Below are positions 43,491 to 51,635 of a stretch of DNA of 53,034 nt, one piece after another; the first letter of the stretch is position 1; each line of letters starts with the position of its first letter. Location of the stretch: NCBI GenBank assembly GCA_964543235.1, contig CAZIXE010000024.1, forward strand, positions 1-53,034, read 5' to 3'. A program made the translations under genes and the position numbers. The DNA is from JANMMJ01 sp964543235. GTDB taxonomy: Bacteria > Pseudomonadota > Alphaproteobacteria > Rhizobiales > Aestuariivirgaceae. The notes under the pieces were generated by a model. The model searched no databases. It saw only the letters and a program-made list of their open reading frames with translations, and was not told where the DNA came from.

Positions 43491-44426
43491 TCAGAACTTG
43501 ACATGCGCCGCGCCCTTGAGCTCAAGCATGGCGCGCGCTTCATCGGGCGAGGCGATATCGATCGACAGCTCTTCGAGAATGTGCCGGATCTTCCGCACCA
43601 GAGCGGCATTCGACTCGGCGAGTTGCCCTTTGCCGATGAACAGATTGTCTTCGAGGCCCACCCGGACATTGGCACCCATGGTCGCAGCCATAGTGCAGAA
43701 CGGGATCTGGTATCGCCCCGCAGCCAGCACCGACCAGTGATACTGCTCGCCGAACAGCCGTTCCGCCGTCTCGCGCATGATGAGGACATTCTGCGGGTCC
43801 GGCCCGATGCCGCCGAGAATGCCGAAGATGGTCTGCACGAAGAGCGGCGGCTTGACCAGCTTGCGGTCCAGGAAATGGGCCAGCGTATAGAGGTGTCCGA
43901 CATCATAGCATTCGAACTCGAAACGCACGCCATGCCCCTCGCCGAGCCGTTTGAGTACCTGTTCGATGTCCTGGAAGGTATTGCGGAAGATATTGTCCCG
44001 CGACTTCTCGAGGTGCTGCGGCTCCCAGTCATGTTTGAAGCTCTTGTAGCGCTGCGCCATCGGATAGAGCCCGAAGTTCATTGAGCCCATGTTGAGGGAT
44101 GTCATCTCCGGCGATGCCCGCTCCGCTGCGGCCAGGCGCTCGTCGAGCGTCATGCCCTGTCCGCCGCCGGTTGTGATGTTGACGATGGCATTGGTCCGCT
44201 CTCTGATGCGCGGCAGGAACTGCATGAACAGATCCGGAGACGGTGACGGGCGGCCATCCTTCGGATCGCGGGCGTGCAGGTGCAGGATGGCGGCCCCGGC
44301 TTCCGCCGCGTTGATCGCCTGGTCAGCAATCTGTTCCGGTGTCACCGGCAGATAAGGCGACATGGACGGCGTGTGAATCGAGCCGGTGATGGCACAGGTG
44401 ATGATGGCTTTGGACTTGGCGCGCAT
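43491..44426 (-). CDS. BKACE-family beta-keto acid cleavage enzyme (3-keto-5-aminohexanoate cleavage protein family)
   Basis: 311 residues from ATG 44426, with GGAG 7 bases upstream. The Zn-binding and catalytic region is AAILHLHARDPKDGRPSP (H49, H51, D54). A further conserved patch is ITTGGGQGMTLDERLA. Family reaction: a beta-keto acid plus acetyl-CoA to acetoacetate plus a CoA ester, known from lysine and carnitine degradation; many members have other substrates. It is transcribed away from the second ABC importer, suggesting the importer feeds this enzyme. A long upstream open extension to 44693 was rejected because it has no family similarity. Confidence 0.87.
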   Translation of the reverse strand: MRAKSKAIITCAITGSIHTPSMSPYLPVTPEQIADQAINAAEAGAAILHLHARDPKDGRPSPSPDLFMQFLPRIRERTNAIVNITTGGGQGMTLDERLAAAERASPEMTSLNMGSMNFGLYPMAQRYKSFKHDWEPQHLEKSRDNIFRNTFQDIEQVLKRLGEGHGVRFEFECYDVGHLYTLAHFLDRKLVKPPLFVQTIFGILGGIGPDPQNVLIMRETAERLFGEQYHWSVLAAGRYQIPFCTMAATMGANVRVGLEDNLFIGKGQLAESNAALVRKIRHILEELSIDIASPDEARAMLELKGAAHVKF

Positions 44427-44749
44427 GTTTTCTCCGTCGTATCTTGCGCCGCATAGAACGCCAGCTGCTCGGCCGCCGCAAGGGCGCCGTCGCCACGCCG
44501 CGATTGTCCGGCTGGCTGAAGACGGAGAGGAGCCAGCCATTCCGCAACCGGTAGCGCGCCGTGCTTGCTGGCCAGAGCGCAAATAATGACGTTTACGTGA
44601 CAGTTTGGTGACAAAACCTGCTGGACTCTGCCAGCCGCCCACGCAAGACTTGGTCCCGCGGGCGCCTGTGACAGCAAACGGCGGCGACGTCACATGCCTG
44701 TGATATGGGAGCAGCAGGAACAGGGGCCTTTCAAGGAGGTAATACCCAA
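44427..44749. promoter_or_regulatory. Divergent regulatory region with repeated GTGACA motifs
   Basis: 323 bp without a credible gene between the BKACE gene and the second binding-protein gene. GTGACA occurs three times in the same orientation (44597, 44608 and 44668), the first two 11 bp apart. A perfect interrupted palindrome TCACATGCCTGTGA lies at 44690-44703, 46 bp before the binding-protein start. The repeats look like regulator binding sites, but no regulator gene is adjacent. The downstream gene has an AAGGAGGT ribosome-binding site at 44733-44740. Confidence 0.45.
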
Positions 44750-45862
44750 ATGCAGATGAAGAAACTGGTCGGCGCGGCGCTTGCCGCGGCGCTTTTGAGC
44801 TCTACGGCCATGCCGGGCATGGCCTATGCCGATGCCATGAGCGATCTCGTTGCGGCGGCCAAGCAGGAAGGCATGCTGACAACCATCGCCTTGCCCCATG
44901 ACTGGTGCGGCTACGGCGGCGTCATCGCTGGTTTCAAGGCGAAGTATCCGGAAATCACCGTCAATGAGCTGAACCCCGACGCCGGCTCGGCCGACGAACT
45001 CGAGGCGATCCGCGCCAACAAGGACAACAAGGGTCCGCAGGCGCCTGATGTCATCGACGTCGGCCTCGCCTTCGGTCCGCAGTCGAAGGAAGAAGGCCTG
45101 ATCCAGCCCTACAAGGTAGCCACCTGGGACGAGATCCCGGACAACGTCAAGGATCCGGATGGTTATTGGTATGCCGACTATTATGGCGTGATGGCTTTTG
45201 GCGTGAATACCGACATCATCAAGACCTCGCCGTCCGACTGGGCTGACCTGCTGAAACCGGAATACGCCAACTCCTTCGCGCTGACCGGCGATCCGCGCGC
45301 CTCGAACCAGGCCATCCTGGCAACCATGTCGGCGGGCATGTCACGCGGCGCCGAGCCCGGCCAGGCATCGGGCGAGAAGGGACTGGAGTTCTTCGCCGAA
45401 CTCAACAAGATGGGCAATTTTGTCCCCGTTTCCGCCAAGTCGGGGACCATTGCCCAGGGCCAGACGCCGATCGTCGCGGCCTGGGACTACAACCTTCTGG
45501 CCTGGCGCGACAGCCTGAACGGCAACCCGCCCATGGACGTCTTGATTCCGAAATCCTCATCGCTCGCCGGGGTCTATGTACAGGCGATCTCGGCCTATGC
45601 GCCGCATCCGAATGCTGCCAAGCTCTGGATGGAGTACCTCTACTCGGACGAGGGTCAGTTGGGCTGGCTCAAGGGTTACTGCCATCCCGCACGCTTCAAC
45701 GCCATGGTTGCCGCCGGCAAGGTGCCGCAGGAGCTGCTTGACAAGCTGCCGCCCGCCGAAGCCTACGAGAAGGCCATCTTCCCGACTGTCGAGCAGCAGG
45801 CCGCCAACAAGAAGGCTGTTACCGAAGGCTGGGACAAGGTCGTCGGCGCCAACGTCCAGTAA
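44750..45862 (+). CDS. Periplasmic solute-binding protein (second PotD-type ABC system)
   Basis: 370 residues from ATG 44750, nine bases after an ideal AAGGAGGT. A Sec-type signal peptide (MQMKKLVGAALAAALLSSTA, cleavage probably near AYADA). The mature protein has the type 1 extracellular solute-binding fold (ADYYGVMAFGVNTDIIKTSP; GQTPIVAAWDYNLLAWRD; AKLWMEYLYSDEGQLGWLKG). Ligand unknown. A terminator separates it from the permease genes, as in the first importer. Confidence 0.87.
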   Translation: MQMKKLVGAALAAALLSSTAMPGMAYADAMSDLVAAAKQEGMLTTIALPHDWCGYGGVIAGFKAKYPEITVNELNPDAGSADELEAIRANKDNKGPQAPDVIDVGLAFGPQSKEEGLIQPYKVATWDEIPDNVKDPDGYWYADYYGVMAFGVNTDIIKTSPSDWADLLKPEYANSFALTGDPRASNQAILATMSAGMSRGAEPGQASGEKGLEFFAELNKMGNFVPVSAKSGTIAQGQTPIVAAWDYNLLAWRDSLNGNPPMDVLIPKSSSLAGVYVQAISAYAPHPNAAKLWMEYLYSDEGQLGWLKGYCHPARFNAMVAAGKVPQELLDKLPPAEAYEKAIFPTVEQQAANKKAVTEGWDKVVGANVQ

Positions 45863-45872
45863 CGCTCCTCGT

Positions 45873-45905
45873 CCTCCGCCCCGGTCACGCGGGGCGGAGG
45901 GTTTT
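45873..45905 (+). terminator. Rho-independent terminator after the second binding-protein gene
   Basis: CCTCCGCCCC (45873-45882) and GGGGCGGAGG (45891-45900) form a 10-bp GC stem with a short loop, followed by GTTTTCC. The same arrangement as at 37835: the terminator lies between the binding-protein gene and the rest of the operon and would lower downstream expression. Confidence 0.85.
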
Positions 45906-45929
45906 CCAGCAGCCGTCGCCTCGGAATCC

Positions 45930-46814
45930 ATGTCCGCCCCCCTCCAAGTCGCCACCCCCATGCGGCGCTTTTCAGTTTCACTGAACTGGATCGGCGTGCT
46001 GCCGTTCATACTGTTTGCGCTTCTGTTCCTGATCCTGCCGACCCTGCAGATTGTGCTCGGAGCGTTCCGCACGCCAGCGGGCACGCTGACGCTCGTGAAC
46101 ATTCAGGGGCTTGCCGCTCCCAACATCGTCAACGCCACCTGGATCTCCATCAAGCTGAGCGTGATTACCGCGGCACTTGGCTGCCTGGCCGGGCTCCTGC
46201 TCGCTGCTGCCGTCACCCGTGGAGGACTGCCCGCATGGTTCCGGGGCGGCACGCTGACATTTTCCGGTGTTGCCTCGAACTTCGCCGGCGTGCCGCTTGC
46301 CTTTGCCTTCATAGCAACGCTCGGGCGTCTGGGCCTCCTCACTGTCGTGCTCCGGGACTGGTTCGGCTTCAACATTTATGCAGCCGGCTTCAACCTCATC
46401 AGTTTTACCGGCCTGGCCCTGACCTATCTCTATTTCCAGATCCCGCTCATGGTGCTGATCATCACGCCGGCACTCGACGGTCTGAAGCGCGAGTGGCGTG
46501 ACGCGGCGGAGAGCCTTGGCGCCAGTGGCGCCCAGTACTGGCGCATGGTGGCGCTGCCGGTCCTGTGGCCATCACTCCTCGGGACCTTTGCATTGCTCTT
46601 CGCCAATGCCTTCGGAGCGGTGGCCACCGCCATGGCCCTGACCGGCTCCTCGCTGTCGATCGTGCCGATCATCCTCTTTGCCCAGATCCGCGGTGACGTG
46701 CTGCAGGATCCGCACCTCGGCTATGCAGTCGCCTTCGGCATGATCGTCGTCACCGGCATTGCCAACCTCATCTACATCGTGTTGCGCACCCGCGCCGAGA
46801 GGTGGCTCAAATGA
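45930..46814 (+). CDS. ABC transporter permease (second importer)
   Basis: 294 residues from ATG 45930; an ATG at 45960 is also possible. Six membrane helices, with the EAA loop at LKREWRDAAESLGASGAQYW. The permease of a PotB type, paired with the gene overlapping its stop by ATGA at 46811. Confidence 0.87.
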   Translation: MSAPLQVATPMRRFSVSLNWIGVLPFILFALLFLILPTLQIVLGAFRTPAGTLTLVNIQGLAAPNIVNATWISIKLSVITAALGCLAGLLLAAAVTRGGLPAWFRGGTLTFSGVASNFAGVPLAFAFIATLGRLGLLTVVLRDWFGFNIYAAGFNLISFTGLALTYLYFQIPLMVLIITPALDGLKREWRDAAESLGASGAQYWRMVALPVLWPSLLGTFALLFANAFGAVATAMALTGSSLSIVPIILFAQIRGDVLQDPHLGYAVAFGMIVVTGIANLIYIVLRTRAERWLK

Positions 46815-47599
46815 CTGCCACTCGCCTCTGGTCTTGGTTCACCTTCGTGGCGGGCTTCCTCTTCTTCTTCCTGCCGCTGATCGGAACCTTCGAGTTCTCG
46901 CTGCGCGCCCGCCGCGGCGAATACTCGTTCGACGCCTACCGCAGCGTACTCACCGACCCGCAGTTCCGGGACACCTTCACGTACTCGGTGTTTATGGCAC
47001 TGTTCACCATCGCGCTCGGGGTCCTCATCGTCACCCCCACGGCTTTCTGGGTGCGGCTCCGCCTGCCGGGTCTCCGGCCGATCATCGAGTTCATCACGCT
47101 GCTGCCCCTGGTAATACCGCCGATCGTCATCGTCTTTGGTTACATCCGACTTTACAACACTTCGAGCTGGTTGCCGCTCACGGGTTCTTCGCTCGGCACT
47201 GACATCCTGCTGATGTTTGGCTATGCAACCCTCGCTCTGCCCTACATGTATCGCGCCATCGATACCGGCCTTCGCACCATAGATGTCCGCACTCTTACCG
47301 AAGCCGCCCAGAGCCTGGGCGCCGGCTGGGCCACCATTATTGCGCGGCTGATCCTGCCCAATGTGCTGGTGGCCGTGCTCTCGGGAGCGTTTCTCACCTT
47401 TGCCATCGTGATTGGCGAGTATGTTCTGGCAGCGCTGCTCAACCGGCCGGCCTTTGGCCCCTACATGGTGTGGATGGGTGGCAATCGCGCCTATGAACCC
47501 GCGGCCCTCGCGGTGATTGCTTTCACCATCACCTGGGCCTGCATGGCTCTGATCCAGCTCGCTACCCGGCTTTCCAGGCACACAAGGGCGCAACGCTGA
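46811..47599 (+). CDS. ABC transporter permease (second importer, partner subunit)
   Basis: 262 residues from ATG 46811, overlapping the previous stop (ATGA). Six membrane helices and EAA loop (VRTLTEAAQSLGAGWATIIA). It overlaps the ATPase gene by one base (TGATG at 47597-47601). Together they form a type I import channel. Confidence 0.87.
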   Translation: MTATRLWSWFTFVAGFLFFFLPLIGTFEFSLRARRGEYSFDAYRSVLTDPQFRDTFTYSVFMALFTIALGVLIVTPTAFWVRLRLPGLRPIIEFITLLPLVIPPIVIVFGYIRLYNTSSWLPLTGSSLGTDILLMFGYATLALPYMYRAIDTGLRTIDVRTLTEAAQSLGAGWATIIARLILPNVLVAVLSGAFLTFAIVIGEYVLAALLNRPAFGPYMVWMGGNRAYEPAALAVIAFTITWACMALIQLATRLSRHTRAQR

Positions 47600-48660
47600 T
47601 GCCGTTCCTCGAGATGCAGCACCTCGAAAAGTCCTTCGGCCCGACACGAGTCGTCAGGGATTTCAATCTCAGTATCGAGAAAGGCGAGTTCATCTCGCTT
47701 CTCGGGCCCTCCGGCTGCGGCAAGACGACGGTGCTGCGCATGGTCGCCGGCTTCGAGGCACCGACCTTGGGAGCCATCCTGATCGAGGGCAAGGACATCG
47801 TGGCGCTGCGGCCGAACCAGCGCAAGATCGGCATGGTGTTTCAGGCCTATGCCCTCTTCCCCAACCTCACCGTTGCCCAGAATGTCGCCTTCGGCCTCAA
47901 GGTCGCGGGGCTGCCGCGGAGCGAGCGCGACGCCCGTGTTGCTGAAATGCTGAAGCTGATCGGCCTCCCTGATCTCGGCAGCCGCTATCCGTTCCAGCTG
48001 TCGGGCGGCCAGCAGCAGCGAGTTGCCCTGGCCCGCGCGCTGGCCGTGAAGCCGCGCGTGCTGCTGCTTGACGAGCCGCTGTCGGCTCTCGATGCCAAGA
48101 TCCGCGTCAGCCTCCGGACCGAGATCCGCGAAATCCAGCGCGAGCTGGGGATTACCACGATCTTCGTCACCCACGACCAGGAGGAAGCCCTGTCGATGTC
48201 GGACCGCGTGGTGGTGATGAGCGGCGGCATCGCCGAGCAGGTCGGTAGCCCCCATGAAATCTACAATCGTCCTGCCACGCGCTTCGTTGCCAACTTCGTT
48301 GGGACGCTGAACACTTTCGAGAGCACTGTCGAGGATGCGGCCAGGGCCATTGTGTCGCTCGATGGGGTCAGGGTCAGGCTGCCGGCGGCGGAACTGGACG
48401 CCGCCCGCGGGGATCAGCTTTCGTTGGCGCTGCGCCCCGAGGCGGTACATCTGGGGCGGGGCAAGGGCCGCGACGTCGTCCTGCCGGCGACCATCCAGGA
48501 AGTACATTTCCTGGGCTCGGTCATTCGCCTGCGCGCCCGCGCCGCCGGAACCTCTGTCTCTCTCGATACCTTCAATCGCACCGATGTGCCGCCGCCGCCG
48601 ATCGGCTCCAGCGCCGAAATCTCCTTTGCCGCGCGTGACCTGATTGTGCTCAGGAACTGA
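47599..48660 (+). CDS. ABC transporter ATP-binding protein (second importer)
   Basis: 353 residues. Walker A is GPSGCGKTT, the signature is LSGGQQQRVALARAL (canonical, unlike the first ATPase), Walker B is LLLDEPLS and the H-loop is VTHDQEEAL. C-terminal TOBE domain. Last gene of the second ABC operon; an IS element begins about 50 bp downstream. Confidence 0.92.
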   Translation: MPFLEMQHLEKSFGPTRVVRDFNLSIEKGEFISLLGPSGCGKTTVLRMVAGFEAPTLGAILIEGKDIVALRPNQRKIGMVFQAYALFPNLTVAQNVAFGLKVAGLPRSERDARVAEMLKLIGLPDLGSRYPFQLSGGQQQRVALARALAVKPRVLLLDEPLSALDAKIRVSLRTEIREIQRELGITTIFVTHDQEEALSMSDRVVVMSGGIAEQVGSPHEIYNRPATRFVANFVGTLNTFESTVEDAARAIVSLDGVRVRLPAAELDAARGDQLSLALRPEAVHLGRGKGRDVVLPATIQEVHFLGSVIRLRARAAGTSVSLDTFNRTDVPPPPIGSSAEISFAARDLIVLRN

Positions 48661-48709
48661 GACGGGCCGAGCGCCGCTGCGGGGTGTTCTTGTGAGACTT
48701 GAGCGGCCT

Positions 48710-48748
48710 GAGACATAGGTGACGTTTTGTACCGGACACATGGGTAAC
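48710..48748 (+). repeat. Left inverted repeat of the IS481-family element
   Basis: 39-nt end that matches the right end (49951-49989, reverse complement) at 31 positions, with blocks GAGACATAGGT, TGTACC and ACATGGGT identical. Confidence 0.8.
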
Positions 48749-48775
48749 ACTTTTGGCTTTTGGCCGGAGGTGTTG

Positions 48776-49966
48776 ATGCCGTGGAGAGAGTGTTCGGAGA
48801 TGGACGAACGTGTTCGTTTTGTGGACCGTATTCTGCACGGCGAGAGCATGAGCGAGGTGTGCCGGGAGTTTGGGATTTCCCGCAAGACCGGCTACAAGAT
48901 CTTCAACCGCTACAGGGATGAAGGGCTGGAGGCACTGTGCGACCGCTCGCGCCGGCCGGTGCGCTACGCCAACCAGTTGCCGGATCAGATCGAGCGGGCG
49001 ATCGTCGAGTGCAAGCGCAACAAACCGCACTGGGGCGCCCGGAAGATCAGGGAGCAGCTCGTGCGCAAGCTGGCCGGGGAAGTGCGCATCCCGGCCAGGA
49101 GCACGGTGCACGCGGTGCTCGACCGCCACGGCCTTGTGAGCCAGGCCCGCAAGAGAAGCCGGGCGAACAAGGCCGTGGGCACGCAGCTGTCGCAGGCGGC
49201 GGCGCCCAACGATCTGTGGTGCACCGACTTCAAGGGCGAGTTCAAGACCGGCAACGGCCGCTACTGTTACCCCCTGACCGTGACCGATCAGGCCTCACGC
49301 TACCTGTTGCTCGTCGAAGCCCTTGAATCGACGAAGGAAGAACCGGTCATCGCGGCCTTTGTCCGGCTCTTCAGGGACCGCGGCCTGCCCGCCGCCATCC
49401 GTTCCGACAACGGCCTGCTCTTCGCCTCGCCCAACGGGCTCTACAACCTGTCGAAGCTGTCGCTGTTCTGGCTCAGGCTCGGGATTGCGATCGAACGCAT
49501 CCAGCCGGGCAACCCGCAGCAGAACGGCCGCCATGAGCGCATGCACCTGACCTTGAAGCAGGAGACGACAAGGCCGCCGGCCATGACCGTCCTCCAGCAG
49601 CAGGCAAGATTCGACGCTTTCATCAGCGAATTCAATGAGGAACGCCCGCACGAGGCGCTCGCCATGCAGACCCCGGCCGAGCTCTACATGCCCTCTTCCC
49701 GGCCCTATCAGGGCCTGCCGGAATTGCAATACCCCTTCCACGACAAGGACATCCTGGTCACCGCCTGCGGCCGCATCTGCATGCACCGCAAGAAGATCAA
49801 TATCTCAACCGTGCTCGCCGGTCAGAGGCTCGGAATAAAGGAGGTCGACGATGGCATTTGGCTCGTGAGCTTTATGCACTACGATCTGGGCTACATCGAC
49901 CTGGAACAGAGGACCCTGCAGACTATCGACAACCCGTTCGGCACGAGGCTGTCACCCATGTCTTAG
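48776..49966 (+). CDS. IS481-family transposase
   Basis: 396 residues from ATG 48776 with GGAGGT just upstream; an open frame from GTG 48719 would start in the terminal repeat. The N-terminal helix-turn-helix is EVCREFGISRKTGYKIFNRY, followed by the rve/DDE integrase core. The catalytic acids are D in WCTDFKGEF, D in IRSDNGLLF, and E in NGRHERMHLTLKQE. No frameshift or internal stop, so the element is potentially active. The stop codon (49964-49966) lies inside the right inverted repeat. Confidence 0.9.
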   Translation: MPWRECSEMDERVRFVDRILHGESMSEVCREFGISRKTGYKIFNRYRDEGLEALCDRSRRPVRYANQLPDQIERAIVECKRNKPHWGARKIREQLVRKLAGEVRIPARSTVHAVLDRHGLVSQARKRSRANKAVGTQLSQAAAPNDLWCTDFKGEFKTGNGRYCYPLTVTDQASRYLLLVEALESTKEEPVIAAFVRLFRDRGLPAAIRSDNGLLFASPNGLYNLSKLSLFWLRLGIAIERIQPGNPQQNGRHERMHLTLKQETTRPPAMTVLQQQARFDAFISEFNEERPHEALAMQTPAELYMPSSRPYQGLPELQYPFHDKDILVTACGRICMHRKKINISTVLAGQRLGIKEVDDGIWLVSFMHYDLGYIDLEQRTLQTIDNPFGTRLSPMS

Positions 49967-49989
49967 GTACAATCTGTTACCTATGTCTC
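49951..49989 (-). repeat. Right inverted repeat of the IS481-family element
   Basis: Reverse complement of this segment matches the left end at 31 of 39 positions. It contains the transposase stop codon. Confidence 0.8.
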
Positions 49990-50010
49990 CGGGCCGGACA
50001 AGGGGAACGG

Positions 50011-50087
50011 TGGTAGCGGGGGAGGGACTTGAACCCCCGACCCCAGGATTATGATTCCCGTGCTCTAACCAGCTGAGCTACCCCGCC
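50011..50087 (-). tRNA. tRNA-Met (CAT anticodon), CCA encoded
   Basis: 77 nt on the minus strand. Acceptor stem GGCGGGG (50087-50081) pairs with CCCCGCT (G1-U72 wobble). The D-arm is GCTC...GAGC, and the anticodon stem CGGGA/TCCTG (one G-U pair) encloses loop ATCATAA with anticodon CAT. The T-arm is GGGGG-TTCAAGT-CCCTC, and the 3' end is ACCA, encoded. It lacks the C1:A72 mismatch of initiator tRNA, so it is an elongator-type tRNA-Met; a lysidine-modified tRNA-Ile(CAT) is a lesser possibility. The IS element ends 21 bp from its 3' side. Confidence 0.9.
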
Positions 50088-50127
50088 GAGAGGTGTGGCG
50101 GGATATAGGGTTGCGGCCCGCCCCAAG

Positions 50128-50913
50128 TCAAGCCGTATGGCCCGGGTGCTCCTCCTCCGGCTGCGGCATCCGCTTCATGAAGGTCCGCCACAGCGAAATG
50201 CCGGCGAAATAGGCCGAGGCGGCAATCCACGCCCACAGCTCGATCTGGTAGATCAGGTCCTTCGGTCCCTCGTCCTTGCTGCTGATGACGAGGCTGAGCG
50301 TCATCGCCGCCCACAACACGGTCACCGGAACGGTAATCTCGCGCCAGTCTGTGACCCGCAGCGGATGCACGAACTTGATCGGGATGAAGGTCAGCACGCT
50401 GAGTGCGGCGATGGTGACGAGATTGACGATCCAGCCCGTCTCCAGGATGTAGAAATAGAGCACCACGACGTTCCACAGCGCCGGGAAGCCGACGAAATAG
50501 TAATCCTCCGACTTCATGCCGACATTGGCGAAGGTATAGAGCGACACCGCCATGACGGTCGCCGCGGCCACCAGCCCCCAGGTGCCGGGCACCATGCCGA
50601 ACCAGTAGATCATCAGCGCCGGGACCGCCACGTAGTTGAAGAAGTCGATGACATTGTCGAGGGTGCGGCCGTCGACATTCGGCAGGTACTCGAGCACCCG
50701 CGCCTTCCTGGCCAGCGAGCCGTCGATGCCGTCGACGAAGAGTGCAAGGCCGAGCCACAGGAAGGCTGCGACCGGATCGTTCTTGAGCACCGAGACGAGC
50801 GCCAGAAAGCCGGCAATGATGCCGCAGGCGGTGAAGGCGTGCACGGCCCAGGCGACCGCCTTCCGCAACTCGCGGTCGATGTTCAGATGCCCCCCGAACT
50901 TCGTCAATGCCAC
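50128..50913 (-). CDS. pcs: Phosphatidylcholine synthase (Pcs)
   Basis: 261 residues from GTG 50913, with GAGGGAAGG a few bases before it. Integral CDP-alcohol phosphatidyltransferase: DGIDGSLARK (D61, D64, G65, A68, R69) followed by DGRTLDNVID (D81, D86, D90), with the wide spacing found in Pcs. Several membrane helices surround it. Expected reaction: CDP-diacylglycerol plus free choline to phosphatidylcholine plus CMP at the inner membrane, the pathway of Rhizobiales and relatives. Next to a PmtA-type gene that makes the same lipid by methylation. Confidence 0.9.
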   Translation of the reverse strand: MALTKFGGHLNIDRELRKAVAWAVHAFTACGIIAGFLALVSVLKNDPVAAFLWLGLALFVDGIDGSLARKARVLEYLPNVDGRTLDNVIDFFNYVAVPALMIYWFGMVPGTWGLVAAATVMAVSLYTFANVGMKSEDYYFVGFPALWNVVVLYFYILETGWIVNLVTIAALSVLTFIPIKFVHPLRVTDWREITVPVTVLWAAMTLSLVISSKDEGPKDLIYQIELWAWIAASAYFAGISLWRTFMKRMPQPEEEHPGHTA

Positions 50914-50987
50914 GGCCCTTCCCTCGCCAACCGGCCCCCGGCATCACCATAGTAAACCGTCACAGCCTTGGCAAATGGCCGTGGGCC

Positions 50988-51635
50988 TCAGGCAATCCGC
51001 CGGAACAGCAGCTGGGTGAAGAATCCGAACGGCCTGACCGGCCGCGTCTGCTCGAGCCTGAGCCGGTCGCTGACCAGGATGGTCTCGATCGGGAATTCCG
51101 GCCGCCAGCCGAGGATGTCGGCAAAACCGGCAAGCCGCTTCTCGACCGCACCTCTCAGGCCCTTGTCCACGCTGAAGTGATTGACGACGATCACCACCCC
51201 GCCGGGCCGCGTCACCCGCGCCATCTCATGCATCACCTGAGCCGGCTCCGGCACCACCGTCATCACATACATGGCGACCGTGATGTCGAAACTGGCATCC
51301 GGGAATTCGAGCGCCGTGGCATCCATTTCGCGCAAGGATTCGACATGGGCAAGCCTCGCCCTGGCGACGCGTTCGCGCGCCCGCTGCAACATGTCGGGCG
51401 ACAGGTCGACGCCCGTCACCTTCAGGGACGGCTTGTAGTGCGGCAGCGCCAGGCCGGTGCCCACCCCGACCTCGAGCAGCCGCCCTTCGAAACTGTTGGC
51501 CAAGGCCGCCGTCTGCCTGACCCCCGCCTCGACCAGCTTGCCGAAGGTCGCATCATAGACCGGCGCCCAGCGCCGGTATGCCCGCCTGACATCGTGCGCA
51601 TCGATGTCGGCGAGCCTAAGCCTCTGCCGCTGCAT
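50988..51635 (-). CDS. SAM-dependent methyltransferase, PmtA-like phosphatidylethanolamine N-methyltransferase
   Basis: 215 residues. The SAM-binding motif is LLEVGVGTGLALPHYKPS (motif I), then VTGVDLSPDML, RPGGVVIVVNHF and the C-terminal basic region. This layout matches the Rhodobacter-type PmtA, which methylates phosphatidylethanolamine three times to phosphatidylcholine. Its neighbour is phosphatidylcholine synthase, which favours a lipid role; other small-molecule methyltransferases share this fold, so the call is not certain. The first 20 bases overlap the mnmA 3' end. Confidence 0.72.
   Translation of the reverse strand: MQRQRLRLADIDAHDVRRAYRRWAPVYDATFGKLVEAGVRQTAALANSFEGRLLEVGVGTGLALPHYKPSLKVTGVDLSPDMLQRARERVARARLAHVESLREMDATALEFPDASFDITVAMYVMTVVPEPAQVMHEMARVTRPGGVVIVVNHFSVDKGLRGAVEKRLAGFADILGWRPEFPIETILVSDRLRLEQTRPVRPFGFFTQLLFRRIA

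Larger units (their letters stand above)
48710..49989 (+). mobile_element. IS481-family insertion sequence, complete
   Basis: About 1,280 bp bounded by inverted repeats. The left end (48710-48748) begins GAGACATAGGTGAC and the right end (49989 down to 49951) begins GAGACATAGGTAAC; they match at 31 of 39 positions. It encodes one intact transposase. No convincing target-site duplication was seen, perhaps because the outer ends are not exactly set. It sits 50 bp after the ABC operon and 21 bp from the tRNA-Met gene. Confidence 0.85.

Noticed and set aside
44427..44693. Upstream extension of the BKACE gene to 44693
   Set aside because: The extra 89 residues show no family similarity; the start at 44426 has a ribosome-binding site and gives the usual length.
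47491..48885. Minus-strand open frame of 464 codons opposite the second ABC ATPase and the IS left end
   Set aside because: The ATPase on the plus strand has all nucleotide-binding motifs, and the frame crosses the IS boundary.
48700..50000. Target-site duplication flanking the IS element
   Set aside because: Flanking bases (CGGCCT on the left, CGGGCC on the right) are not a clean direct repeat, so no duplication is claimed.
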